Shown here: one piece after another, positions 18,515-27,546 of the stretch
Position numbering within the stretch: position 1 is the first letter of the stretch
Layout: each line of letters starts with the position of its first letter
Assembly: GCF_025398175.1 (NCBI RefSeq)
Contig: NZ_CP099734.1
Location: 1,674,001-1,738,000 of the forward strand
Origin: Photobacterium sp. TY1-4
Lineage (GTDB): Bacteria > Pseudomonadota > Gammaproteobacteria > Enterobacterales > Vibrionaceae
Reading direction: 5' to 3'
DNA: 64,000 bases
Position numbers and translations under genes: made by a program
The notes under the pieces: generated by a model
What the model saw: the letters and a program-made list of their open reading frames with translations, nothing else
Told to the model about the DNA's origin: nothing
The model's database searches: none

Positions 18515-20070
18515 TGAATGGGTGTGAATTGACTCAGTCCTCGATCAAATTTATCGAAACAGATCATTTATCAAGCTTTGCTGATAGCGAGAGTCATGCA
18601 GAGATCTGGTACGCGCAATCGGAGTTATTAGATAATTTTCTAAAAACTACCGAGAATCACTTGTCTCTGAGGATATGGTTGGAGAAAGAGCCAGATTTAA
18701 ATATATCTGACTTAACCGCTGAAAGTATCAAGATGCTATTGCGGCGGGCAATTGAGTCGATTGATAAAAGGCTGAATGAACAAGTTAATGAGATCCTACA
18801 CCATGAAGACTTTAAAAGATTAGAGTCAAGCTGGCGAGGGATACGTTATCTGACGGAGCAAAATAGTGGCGGCGAAACTGAGATGGCATGCAAGGTTAAA
18901 ATAATCAATATTAACTGGAATGAACTCAGTCGTGATATTGGACGAGCGATAGATTTTGACCAAAGTGATTTTTTTAGATTAATCTATAGCAATGAATTCA
19001 CTATGCCAGGTGGTGAGCCGTTTGGCTTATTGCTTGGAGACTATCGAATATCTCATAAGTCTCATTCGGGCTTGTCAAGTAATGACATTGATACATTACA
19101 AGGTATATCAAGTGCTTCTGCTGCTGCATTTTCGCCATTTATTACGGCTGCTGATCCTTCCCTCTTCGGTGTGGATCGCTTTTCAGATCTAGCTCATGTG
19201 AAAGATATCGCCGCACAGTTTTCGCAAGCAGAATATTTTAAATGGAGAAGTTTAAGAGAATCTGAGGACTCTCGTTTCCTGGGGATCGTTGTGCCAAGTA
19301 TGTTGATGCGAGAGCCTTATAAGCGAGATGGTTCTCGACGAGAGTGTTTTTATTTCAATGAACAAATTCAAGATAGCGAGACAGATTACTTGTGGGGAAA
19401 TGGCGCTTACGCCTTTGCTGCAGTCACGTTGAAAGCATTCTCGGAGTCGGGGTGGTTTAGTCAAATTCGAGGCATTGTGCCAGGACAATTTAAGCGTGGT
19501 TTGGTGTTTAATATACCCAAAAGCCGACTCAATTTGTCAAGAAATGTAGAAATGTTCAAGCCTGCTGTTGACTTACAAGTTGGTGATCATCTGGAAAAAC
19601 AGCTGTCGGATGGTGGTTTCATTCCTCTGTCTGCCTTGTATCAGACCGAGTATCTTGCTTTTTATAGCAATGCCTCTGTTAATAAGCCTAGAAGATATGA
19701 GTATGAAAGTGCGAATGTGAACTCTAAATTATCGTCTATGTTGCAATATACATTGTGTGCATCTAGATTTGCGCACTATATAAAAGTAATGGGTAGAGAC
19801 AAGATTGGTTCTTATAATACAGCCGAAGAACTTGAAAATGAGTTTCAGCGTTGGCTGTTTCAATATACCACTGCTTCAGATGAGGCTTCAGATGTAGTGA
19901 GGGCTAAATATCCGCTGAACGAAGCTAAAATTAAAGTTCGTGAATATACTGGAAAGACTGGTTATTTTTATTCCATTATTCACCTTCGCCCACATTTCCA
20001 GTTAGATGAAATGGTGTCCAGTATGCGGCTTATCACTGAACTCTCACCAAATAATTACACTACGGGATAA
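18514..20070 (+). CDS. tssC2: second TssC-like protein (ImpD type)
   Basis: A 518-residue paralogue of TssC with the same landmarks (HHEDFKRLESSWRGI, GGEPFGLLLGDY, RESEDSRFLGIVVPS, KIKVREYTGKTGYF) but clearly diverged and more AT-rich. In the Rhizobium imp locus the corresponding gene is impD, and the B-C-D-E-F-G-H order there matches TssB-TssC-this-TagJ-TssE-TssF-TssG here. Its role is not established; it could form a special sheath ring or an assembly factor. The ATG at 18514 lacks a good ribosome binding site and abuts a hairpin. A TTG at 18529 after GGGTG is an alternative start. Confidence 0.85.
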   Translation: MNGCELTQSSIKFIETDHLSSFADSESHAEIWYAQSELLDNFLKTTENHLSLRIWLEKEPDLNISDLTAESIKMLLRRAIESIDKRLNEQVNEILHHEDFKRLESSWRGIRYLTEQNSGGETEMACKVKIININWNELSRDIGRAIDFDQSDFFRLIYSNEFTMPGGEPFGLLLGDYRISHKSHSGLSSNDIDTLQGISSASAAAFSPFITAADPSLFGVDRFSDLAHVKDIAAQFSQAEYFKWRSLRESEDSRFLGIVVPSMLMREPYKRDGSRRECFYFNEQIQDSETDYLWGNGAYAFAAVTLKAFSESGWFSQIRGIVPGQFKRGLVFNIPKSRLNLSRNVEMFKPAVDLQVGDHLEKQLSDGGFIPLSALYQTEYLAFYSNASVNKPRRYEYESANVNSKLSSMLQYTLCASRFAHYIKVMGRDKIGSYNTAEELENEFQRWLFQYTTASDEASDVVRAKYPLNEAKIKVREYTGKTGYFYSIIHLRPHFQLDEMVSSMRLITELSPNNYTTG

Positions 20071-20073
20071 AGC

Positions 20074-20865
20074 ATGAAAAAAATCAAAGAACTCATTCAG
20101 GAGTCTCAATTATCTGAAGCAATTGACTGTATCACTCAAGCTCTAAAATCTAGTCCAAGTGATGCGACCTTGAGAAGTACGTTCGTTGAATTGCTATGCA
20201 TTAACGGCCAGTATGAGCGTGCTGATCAACAGTTGAACTTAATTGTTAAGCAAAACCCAGATTACTTGATTGGGGCGAATAATTTACGGCAGTTACTTCG
20301 CAGTGCTGTGGCCAGGGAAGACTTTTCTAAAGGCAAAGCAAGTGCTGTCATTATACGCAGTGGCGATCAAAGCTCGGAGAATTTACTCAAGTCAATATTC
20401 TCCTATATTCAAGAAGACTCTGAGAAATACTTACAATATATCAGAGCACTAGAAGAAAGTCGTGTGTCTTCGGCAGTAACTGTAGATGGAGTGAAGAGCA
20501 CGACACTTCGTGACATTGATGATTCGCTGGGGGGCTATTTAGAGCTCTTTGGAACGGATGGCAACTATTATCTTGTACCAATTGATGCAATTTTAAGCCT
20601 TGAGTTCCAACCTGTTTCTTCGCTGGTCGAAATTGCCTGGCGTAAAGCTGTGGTAGATATTGAAGGGGGCTTGCAAGGAGAAGCTTTCATACCGATGACT
20701 TACCTCAATAGTCAGACAGATCAACACAAGCTGGCGCGGGAAACGGAGTGGGTTGAGCATTTAGCGAGTGATGTCTTTGTGGGGCAGGGGCAAAAAATGA
20801 TGTTGTTTGGGGATGATGCTTTGCCCCTATCGCAGATAAAACGACTTGAAAAAACCACTGTATGA
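20074..20865 (+). CDS. tagJ: T6SS accessory protein TagJ (ImpE/SciE family)
   Basis: A 263-residue ImpE-family protein: N-terminal TPR-like helices (LIQESQLSEAIDCITQALKSSP, then LLCINGQYERADQQLNLIVKQNP) and a C-terminal beta-rich SciE domain with LEFQPVSSLVEIAWRKA. TagJ binds the TssB N-terminus in systems studied and modulates ClpV-dependent sheath disassembly, but it is not essential. It starts three bases after the second tssC-like gene. Confidence 0.88.
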   Translation: MKKIKELIQESQLSEAIDCITQALKSSPSDATLRSTFVELLCINGQYERADQQLNLIVKQNPDYLIGANNLRQLLRSAVAREDFSKGKASAVIIRSGDQSSENLLKSIFSYIQEDSEKYLQYIRALEESRVSSAVTVDGVKSTTLRDIDDSLGGYLELFGTDGNYYLVPIDAILSLEFQPVSSLVEIAWRKAVVDIEGGLQGEAFIPMTYLNSQTDQHKLARETEWVEHLASDVFVGQGQKMMLFGDDALPLSQIKRLEKTTV

Positions 20866-20883
20866 TTTTGCAGGTCATCAGGC

Positions 20884-21357
20884 ATGAATTTAAATCGACA
20901 ATTACAGCCTTCATTTATCGATAAATTGATAGATGAGTCACCGGAAAGTGAGCGTGACTCGCTGAATTATTTTACCTGGCGTGACCTGAAGCATAGCGTC
21001 AGAAGAGATCTGGAAAATCTCTTGAACGCTAAAAAGCAATGGTTGATTTGGCCTGAAAGTTTAAGCGAGCTGGATAGATCTGTGCTGTCGTATGGCTTAC
21101 CTGACTTCTCCTCTATGCCCTTGAGCAGCATGGACGGCAAGGAACGGCTCTGTGCCACGATAAAAGAAACCATCTTAAAATTCGAGCCAAGATTTATTGA
21201 TGTTTCCGTTTCTATCATTGAGGAGGAGCAGCCTCTTGAGCGGACATTAAAGTTGCGAATTCATGCTTTGCTTTATACCCGGCCGGAACCGGAAGAAATT
21301 GCCTTTAACTCTGAGGTTGAGCCTGTGTCACTAGGGTTTACAATAAGCGAGTCATAA
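20884..21357 (+). CDS. tssE: T6SS baseplate protein TssE (gp25-like)
   Basis: A 157-residue protein with the gp25 fold markers: LKHSVRRDLENLLNAK near residue 37, LSSYGLPD-like LSVLSYGLPDFSS, a central helix CATIKETILKFEPRF, and the final strand ERTLKLRIHALL. TssE is the baseplate wedge protein, homologous to phage T4 gp25, that nucleates the sheath. It lies directly before tssF and tssG, which complete the wedge. Confidence 0.93.
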   Translation: MNLNRQLQPSFIDKLIDESPESERDSLNYFTWRDLKHSVRRDLENLLNAKKQWLIWPESLSELDRSVLSYGLPDFSSMPLSSMDGKERLCATIKETILKFEPRFIDVSVSIIEEEQPLERTLKLRIHALLYTRPEPEEIAFNSEVEPVSLGFTISES

Positions 21358-21359
21358 TT

Positions 21360-23189
21360 ATGAGTGATGAGATTTTAAAGTATTTCAATCGTGAGTTAGC
21401 TTACATCCGCCATATGGGAGGCGAGTTTTCTAAGCGTTATCCTAAAGTCGCGACGCGTCTCCGGCTAAGTGAAGAACACATGGAGGACCCGCATGTTTCC
21501 AGGCTTATCGAAAGTTTTGCACTGTTGACAGCTCAGACCCGACGGTCACTTGATGATGCCTTTCCACAGCTAACAGAAGCTCTGATCGGGCAACTTTTTC
21601 CAGATTTTTATGCGCCAATTCCTTCCATGGCGATGATAAAAATGTCGACCCAGAACATTACGGATAGTTGTCTTGAGCTGCCTAAGGGCAGTGAAGTTAT
21701 AACCAGTGTGGAAGGATTTAAACCGTGTAAGTTCACCACAGCTTATGATACTGAGTTGTGGCCTGTGGAAGTTGTTGAAGCAACATTCGAGAATGCACCT
21801 TTTAAAGCGCCTAACCCAAGGTTCATCAAAACAACGAAATCTGTCTTAAAGTTAAAGTTGAAAACTGAGTTCGATAATGTTCACCTTTCAGAGTTAGATA
21901 TCAGCAAACTCAGATTTTACCTGAACGGCCCGAGTCAGGTGAGCCTTGCCCTTTATCAGCTGATATTTAAGTCTAATCTTGGACTTGCATTCGCAGCGGA
22001 AGATGGTGGTGAAATCACGGCATTGCTGCAACCACGACATATACAGCCTGTCGGGTTTGATGAGAAACATCAAGTTGTTCCATATCAGAATCAGAGTTTT
22101 AATGGCTATCGCCTGCTCGTTGAAAACTTTATTTTTCCTGAAAAATTCTTGTTTTTCGAAGTTGCGGAGCTTGAAAAGAGCTTTTTCAGCGATACTGATG
22201 AGATTTATCTATATCTCTATTTCGATGATGTAAATGATTTTTTACCAAAGCAAGTGACAGAAGAAAATATTTTGCTTGGGTGCACACCAATGATCAACTT
22301 GTTTGAGCAAGAATTAGAGCCTTTTTCGTTAACGCCATCAACCAATGAACATCTTCTGGTACCCAGATATGACGAAGCTGAAATTAATGAAGTTGTTTAT
22401 ATCAAGAATGTTGATGCGTTTGATAAAAATGACAATCGAGTAAGTATTAATCCGTTTTACGGCAAAGGAGTGAGTAACTACCTTTGCGAAAATGAAATGT
22501 ACTGGCATATCAGGCGAGAAATCAGTGACTGGGCAGGAGGGCACTCAGAACCGGGCTGTGAATGCTATTTGAATGTTGTCAACCATTTCGATAAAGAATT
22601 TTCAACGGATGAGCACGAAGAGTGGATCGTCGCAGTCACTGCGCAGTGTAGCAATAGAAACTTGCCAATTCGTTTACCCTATGGTGGCGGACAACCGAAA
22701 ATGTCTGTGGTGAAGAAAATAGACTCGATCGGAAAGGTTGATTGTATCTTTGCGCCGACTCCCCCTGTGAGACCTGATTTTGAAGAATCTTCAAGGTGGC
22801 AGTTCTCAAAACATTTAACACTAAATCATTTCTCGGGGGATGACGGCTTACTCACCCTTAAAGAAGTGTTGAGGTTGTATGATTTTGAGAAAACACCTCA
22901 AAGTAAGGCCCTGATAGAGTCCATTACAGATTTGTCAGTAAGCCCATGCAATGCGCGTGTTGTTCAAAATGGCAAGGTTGGCTTTTGCCATGGCTCAGAG
23001 ATCTTGATTGAGTTTAGTACTAATGATTTATCAGGGATAAATTTATTCTTCTTCGGCACTGTGCTGTCGAGCTTTTTCTCGCAGTTTACAGCAATCAACA
23101 GTTTTAGCCGCTTGAGTGTCAAGTTACGAGGCAGTAACCAGGATTATCATCGCTGGCCGGCACAAGCGGGTGGGAAGGCCTTGTTATGA
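21360..23189 (+). CDS. tssF: T6SS baseplate protein TssF
   Basis: A 609-residue TssF/VasA protein opening with YFNRELAYIRHMGGEFSKR-type residues, followed by EDPHVSRLIESFALLTA and QLFPDFYAPIPSMAM, all strongly conserved in the family. It forms the (TssF)2-TssG wedge of the baseplate. It starts two bases after tssE and ends in an ATGA overlap with tssG. Length and N-terminus are normal. Confidence 0.95.
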   Translation: MSDEILKYFNRELAYIRHMGGEFSKRYPKVATRLRLSEEHMEDPHVSRLIESFALLTAQTRRSLDDAFPQLTEALIGQLFPDFYAPIPSMAMIKMSTQNITDSCLELPKGSEVITSVEGFKPCKFTTAYDTELWPVEVVEATFENAPFKAPNPRFIKTTKSVLKLKLKTEFDNVHLSELDISKLRFYLNGPSQVSLALYQLIFKSNLGLAFAAEDGGEITALLQPRHIQPVGFDEKHQVVPYQNQSFNGYRLLVENFIFPEKFLFFEVAELEKSFFSDTDEIYLYLYFDDVNDFLPKQVTEENILLGCTPMINLFEQELEPFSLTPSTNEHLLVPRYDEAEINEVVYIKNVDAFDKNDNRVSINPFYGKGVSNYLCENEMYWHIRREISDWAGGHSEPGCECYLNVVNHFDKEFSTDEHEEWIVAVTAQCSNRNLPIRLPYGGGQPKMSVVKKIDSIGKVDCIFAPTPPVRPDFEESSRWQFSKHLTLNHFSGDDGLLTLKEVLRLYDFEKTPQSKALIESITDLSVSPCNARVVQNGKVGFCHGSEILIEFSTNDLSGINLFFFGTVLSSFFSQFTAINSFSRLSVKLRGSNQDYHRWPAQAGGKALL

Positions 23190-24166
23190 TCAATTTAAAG
23201 CTGATTTCATCGCTGAATACGGATGACTATTACGGAACCATTTATGCGCTGAAAAAACATACAAATGCCCTCGCTGATGAAACAGAGTTTGGCACTGATT
23301 GCCAGCCTGTTAATGAAACAATCAGGTTTTCCATTCCTCAGCACCTGGGGTTTACTGGCTCGGTCATTGATTCGATCCGTGTGGATAATGAAAGTGATGG
23401 TAAGGTCGTTGTCGATGTGAACTTGATGGGACTGACTGGCCCGAATGGTGCTTTACCAAGGCATTATACAGAACTCATTTTGGAACGGGTTAAAAATAAA
23501 GACACAGCAATGCGTGATTTCTTCGATATTTTTAATCACCGACTGATATCTCTTCAATACAGGGCATGGGAGAAATATCAGTATCATATTGCTTACGAAA
23601 GATATCTTACTCAGCATCAATCGACATTTGATGATGTGCTGAAGTCTATCACGGGCTCTATTGATGATATATCCGTTTTTTTTGGTGGTTTCTTTTCTGG
23701 CGACATTCGCAACACGTCAAGCCTCAAGTCGATGTTAGCGCAGGTGAGTGGTTGTGAGATTCATATTACGGAGTTCGTTGGTCGGTGGATAAGCTTAGAT
23801 GCTGAGGAGCAGACTCAGCTTGCTACGCGAGTGAACCCGGAAGGTAATCATGCGAGGCTGGGTGTTAGTACGATGATTGGCCGGCGTGCCTGGGACATCT
23901 CATCAGCAGTCGAGATTGAAGTTGTTATTGATAACGAGTCTACCCTTTCCGCACTGATGAATAATGATGGATTAAAAGAGACACTTTTCAGGCTGGCGAG
24001 TTATTATTTGCCACCATCAATACAGGCAAAATGGAAAATATCTGCTGGTATTCAGAGTCTCCCTATATGCCGCCTGAGCCACCTTGGGCCTCGGCTGGGG
24101 ATGGGCGGGGTACTATTCCCGAGTAAAAGTCGGATGAAGCAAAAAATAACAATTCCAATTCAGTGA
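23186..24166 (+). CDS. tssG: T6SS baseplate protein TssG
   Basis: A 326-residue TssG/VasB protein with the conserved LMGLTGPNGALPRHYTELI motif and FFDIFNHRLISLQYRAW, then the C-terminal GNHARLGVSTMIGRRAWD segment. With TssF it makes the wedge that carries TssK and holds the VgrG hub. Its ATG overlaps the tssF stop. A GTG overlapping its own stop opens the next frame, although a better ClpV start lies 36 bases further on. Confidence 0.94.
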   Translation: MINLKLISSLNTDDYYGTIYALKKHTNALADETEFGTDCQPVNETIRFSIPQHLGFTGSVIDSIRVDNESDGKVVVDVNLMGLTGPNGALPRHYTELILERVKNKDTAMRDFFDIFNHRLISLQYRAWEKYQYHIAYERYLTQHQSTFDDVLKSITGSIDDISVFFGGFFSGDIRNTSSLKSMLAQVSGCEIHITEFVGRWISLDAEEQTQLATRVNPEGNHARLGVSTMIGRRAWDISSAVEIEVVIDNESTLSALMNNDGLKETLFRLASYYLPPSIQAKWKISAGIQSLPICRLSHLGPRLGMGGVLFPSKSRMKQKITIPIQ

Positions 24167-24201
24167 AGACAGTCGCTGTCATAGAAAATAAGGATCAAAC
24201 T

Positions 24202-26799
24202 ATGTCAACAATGACATTGAAGTCTCTCGTAGACAAATTATCGCCAGGTTGTAAAAAGTCACTGGAAGCAGCTGCTGCCTTATGCAACAGCAAAACGCAC
24301 ACCAGTGTAGAGATTCATCACTGGCTGTCTGCATTACTTGAGCAACCTGATGACACTCTGAATGCCATCGTTCACTACTTCGATATTGATGCTTTTCAGC
24401 TCAACGAGCAACTTCAACAGAAACTTGATCGGTTTGAAACAGGGTGCTCTCAGCCACCGGGCCTATCAAGCCATATTGTGACTTTGCTCCGAACAGCCTG
24501 GATGTCAGCAACCATTGACTTTGCAGATGACACCATTTCCGTTGTGCACATTGTTTATGCGTTGGTCAGTGATGATAGCCTTGGCGCAATGATTTTCCGT
24601 GACATACCGCAACTGGCAAGAGTAGAACCGCAACGGCTGATTGTGGCCTGGCCGGAAATAGCGCCAAAAGCGGCAGGCCAAGCCGAATTGGACGGTTCGG
24701 AAAAGTCGCTAGGAATCAGTCAGCAGGCGCTTGAGCAGTTTACCATTGATTTAACAGAGCAAGCTCGTGAGCAGAAGTTAGATCCCATCTTGGGGCGCGA
24801 TCACGAGATCCGCCAGATGATCGATATTCTCACCCGGCGTCGTCAGAACAACCCTATGTTGACCGGTGAGGCGGGGGTTGGTAAGACCGCGGTCGTCGAG
24901 GGGCTGGCACAGCGAATTGTACAAGGCGATGTTCCGGAATCGCTGCGGGATATCAGTATCAAAGTACTGGATTTAGCTCTGCTACAGGCTGGTGCCGGCA
25001 TGAAAGGCGAGTTTGAAAGCCGTCTGAAGAGCCTGATAAAAGAAGTGAAGCAGTCATCTAAGCCAATTGTTCTATTTATTGATGAGGCACATACCCTGAT
25101 TGGCAGCGGTGGGCAGGCAGGCCAAAATGATGCAGCTAATCTGTTAAAGCCTGCACTGGCAAGGGGCGAGTTGCGTACGATTGCTGCAACAACCTGGGCC
25201 GAGTACAAAAAGTTTTTCGAGAAAGACGCAGCACTGACTCGCAGATTTCAGGTTGTTAAAGTTGAGGAGCCTGATGAAGAAACCGCTGTTGTCATGTTGC
25301 GTGGTTTGCTCCCCGTGATGGAATCACACCATAACGTCATGATCACAGATAAAGCACTTCAAGCGGCTGTGAAGCTGTCTAATCGCTACATCAGTGGGAA
25401 GCAGTTGCCGGACAAGGCGGTTTCACTACTCGATACTGCTTGCGCACGTGTTGCTATGAGTCAGGTTAGTGTACCCAGTGATGTTGAATTATTAATTCGT
25501 CAGCAACAACAGGCTGAAGCTGAGCTTGCTATTCTGGAAAAAGAGCTTGTTACGGGGGCCACTGCGGCGGGCAGGATCGCTGAATTGAAAGCTCAGCAGG
25601 ACAGTGTTGCTACGGCGCTCGAGCTGAAAAGAAGCAGTTGGCAAGCTGAAAAAGAACTTGTCACACAAGCAAGGCGACTGTCGCATAAATTGATCGATCA
25701 GACGGAAGAAGACAGCGAGGCTGATCTACAGACATTGCTACAAATTAAAGAGCGGTTGGATGCATCTGAAAAACCCATGGTTTTTTTTCAGGTTGATGAA
25801 GCACTGGTTGCCGAAGTCATTTCTGACTGGACTGGCATTCCGCTTGGTCGTATGCAGAGTGACGAAATAGAAACGATTTTGACATTGGATGAGCAATTGA
25901 AGGAGCGTGTTATCGGCCAGGATCACGCCTTGGCGTTGATGAGTAAAGTTGTTCAAACTGCTCGGGTGGGTTTAAGCGATGAGCAAAAGCCAAATGGCGT
26001 GTTCTTGTTGACTGGCCCTAGTGGTGTTGGCAAGACGGAATCAGCACTGGCGTTGGCGGAGCAGATCTATGGTAGCGAAGATAATGTTATTGTTATCAAC
26101 ATGTCCGAGTTCAAGGAAGAGCATAAAGTTTCCCTATTGTTGGGTTCACCTCCTGGATATGTCGGCTATGGAGAGGGCGGCGTACTGACAGAGGCTGTCC
26201 GTCGTAACCCTTACAGCGTTATTCTGTTGGATGAGATGGAAAAAGCGCATCCTGGTGTTCAGGATATTTTTTACCAGGTATTTGATAAAGGTACAATCAA
26301 GGACGGGGAAGGGCGAGAGATAGACTTTAAGAATACAATCATCATTATGACGTCTAATGTCGGAACGGAAACAACTCTGACACTATTTGAAGATGATGAA
26401 ACAGCACCTACAATTCAGGGCTTGAAAGAAGCGTTAAATGACGATCTGTTGACCGTCTTTAAGCCGGCCTTTTTGGGAAGAGCCAATGTTGTACCATATT
26501 TGCCCCTAAATCAAGTCATGTTGAAGGAAATCATTCGACTGCAACTCGAAAAAGTTTCTGAACGGATAAGTAAAAATTACCAGGCAACCCTGAATTTTTC
26601 TGATTCGATTAGTGATTTGCTAATTGATAGATGCATGGATAATAACGCTGGTGCAAGAAATGTAATAAATTTCATTCAAAGTAACTTATTACCTGTGATT
26701 TCATCTGAAATCTTATATAAAGTGTCAGCAAAAGAATCTATTGAAGATATTATGGTTGATTATGTTAATAATGACTTTATCATAAATATTACTTGCTAA
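24202..26799 (+). CDS. clpV: T6SS sheath-recycling ATPase ClpV (TssH)
   Basis: A Clp/Hsp100 ATPase of 865 residues. An N-terminal Clp_N domain binds TssC. The first AAA+ module has Walker A GEAGVGKT (222-229); a ClpV/ClpB-type middle coiled coil (about 400-520) follows; the second AAA+ module has Walker A GPSGVGKT (605-612) and the GYVGYGEGG pore loop. It unfolds contracted sheaths to recycle TssB and TssC. The open frame reaches a GTG at 24163, but the ATG at 24202 has AAGGA seven bases upstream and matches the family start (MSTMTLKSLVDKL). Last gene before the hcp promoter gap. Confidence 0.95.
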   Translation: MSTMTLKSLVDKLSPGCKKSLEAAAALCNSKTHTSVEIHHWLSALLEQPDDTLNAIVHYFDIDAFQLNEQLQQKLDRFETGCSQPPGLSSHIVTLLRTAWMSATIDFADDTISVVHIVYALVSDDSLGAMIFRDIPQLARVEPQRLIVAWPEIAPKAAGQAELDGSEKSLGISQQALEQFTIDLTEQAREQKLDPILGRDHEIRQMIDILTRRRQNNPMLTGEAGVGKTAVVEGLAQRIVQGDVPESLRDISIKVLDLALLQAGAGMKGEFESRLKSLIKEVKQSSKPIVLFIDEAHTLIGSGGQAGQNDAANLLKPALARGELRTIAATTWAEYKKFFEKDAALTRRFQVVKVEEPDEETAVVMLRGLLPVMESHHNVMITDKALQAAVKLSNRYISGKQLPDKAVSLLDTACARVAMSQVSVPSDVELLIRQQQQAEAELAILEKELVTGATAAGRIAELKAQQDSVATALELKRSSWQAEKELVTQARRLSHKLIDQTEEDSEADLQTLLQIKERLDASEKPMVFFQVDEALVAEVISDWTGIPLGRMQSDEIETILTLDEQLKERVIGQDHALALMSKVVQTARVGLSDEQKPNGVFLLTGPSGVGKTESALALAEQIYGSEDNVIVINMSEFKEEHKVSLLLGSPPGYVGYGEGGVLTEAVRRNPYSVILLDEMEKAHPGVQDIFYQVFDKGTIKDGEGREIDFKNTIIIMTSNVGTETTLTLFEDDETAPTIQGLKEALNDDLLTVFKPAFLGRANVVPYLPLNQVMLKEIIRLQLEKVSERISKNYQATLNFSDSISDLLIDRCMDNNAGARNVINFIQSNLLPVISSEILYKVSAKESIEDIMVDYVNNDFIINITC

Positions 26800-27005
26800 T
26801 TATAATTTGCGAGCAAGATCATAGTACAAAATCCCTGTTCTTAATTAAGTAAAATAGGTGTGCAATAATCACCATCAATTAGAAATTACTTAATTGATTA
26901 ATAGCATATTAATTTGTCTGGTGCTTTTGTTAACTATAGATAATCAGATAAATAATTCATCGTGACCCAATAGGGATTAACCAAGTAATGCTATAGGAGA
27001 TTAGC
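26800..27005 (+). promoter_or_regulatory. hcp upstream region with long imperfect inverted repeat
   Basis: About 205 very AT-rich bases between clpV and hcp, the only sizeable gap inside the rightward operon, so hcp probably has its own promoter. TTAATTAAGTAA (26841-26852) and TTACTTAATTGA (26886-26897) pair with one mismatch and enclose a GGTG/CACC pair. The structure could end the clpV transcript or bind a regulator. A weak sigma-70-like TTGTCT and TATAGA pair lies around 26915-26942. An AGGAG site precedes the hcp ATG. Confidence 0.45.
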
Positions 27006-27485
27006 ATGCAATCTAATACTTATCTGAAATATGCCGATATTAAAGGTGAAGCTACAGCAGAGCAGTACAAAGATCTGATCACTTTGCTTTCTGTTGACTG
27101 GAGTGTAGGCCGTGAAATTACGTCATATACAGGTACAGCTCAGGACCGTGAAGCTAGCTCAACGCGTCTTTATGACATGACAATTACTAAGCTTCAAGAT
27201 AAGGCGTCACCGGATTTATTTAAAGAAGCCACGATTGGTAAAGGCAAGCCTGCGACCTTCCACATCACTAAACAGGGTGAGAAGGTTGAGGAAATTATGA
27301 AGATTGAATTAACAGATGCCATGATTTCTCACTATAGTGTTTCGATTCAAGATGACCGTCCAGTAGAAACGATCACCATTTCTTATACTGAAATGATGAT
27401 GACTGTAACGCCAACAGATGACCTGAACAACGTTCAAGCGCCGCTTGTTTATGGTTACAGTGGCGTTAAAGGGCAGCAAATGTAA
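27006..27485 (+). CDS. hcp: T6SS inner tube protein Hcp (TssD)
   Basis: A 159-residue Hcp of the short family, with YLKYADIKGEA at the start, the central ASSTRLYDMTITKLQDKASPDLFKE block (written here only in outline) and the C-terminal YTEMMMTVTP strand. Hexamers stack into the tube that carries VgrG and effectors. It is isolated by an upstream promoter region and a downstream hairpin, which fits very high expression relative to the rest of the cluster. Confidence 0.96.
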   Translation: MQSNTYLKYADIKGEATAEQYKDLITLLSVDWSVGREITSYTGTAQDREASSTRLYDMTITKLQDKASPDLFKEATIGKGKPATFHITKQGEKVEEIMKIELTDAMISHYSVSIQDDRPVETITISYTEMMMTVTPTDDLNNVQAPLVYGYSGVKGQQM

Positions 27486-27495
27486 TTGAGTGTTT

Positions 27496-27524
27496 AAATA
27501 CGGGATAGAAACTATCCCGTATTT
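27496..27524 (+). terminator. 13-bp hairpin between hcp and vgrG
   Basis: AAATACGGGATAG (27496-27508) and CTATCCCGTATTT (27512-27524) pair perfectly around a three-base loop, followed by ATCGTTTTAGG. The U-run is short, so this is probably a partial terminator or a stabilising 3' structure for the hcp message. Reduced read-through into vgrG would match the many-fold excess of Hcp over VgrG. Confidence 0.65.
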
Positions 27525-27546
27525 ATCGTTTTAGGTTTGGATAGAA

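Noticed and set aside
26800..27005. Sigma-54 promoter for hcp, as known in some Vibrio
   Set aside because: Scanning by eye for GG-N10-GC found no match except one overlapping the ribosome binding site and start codon.
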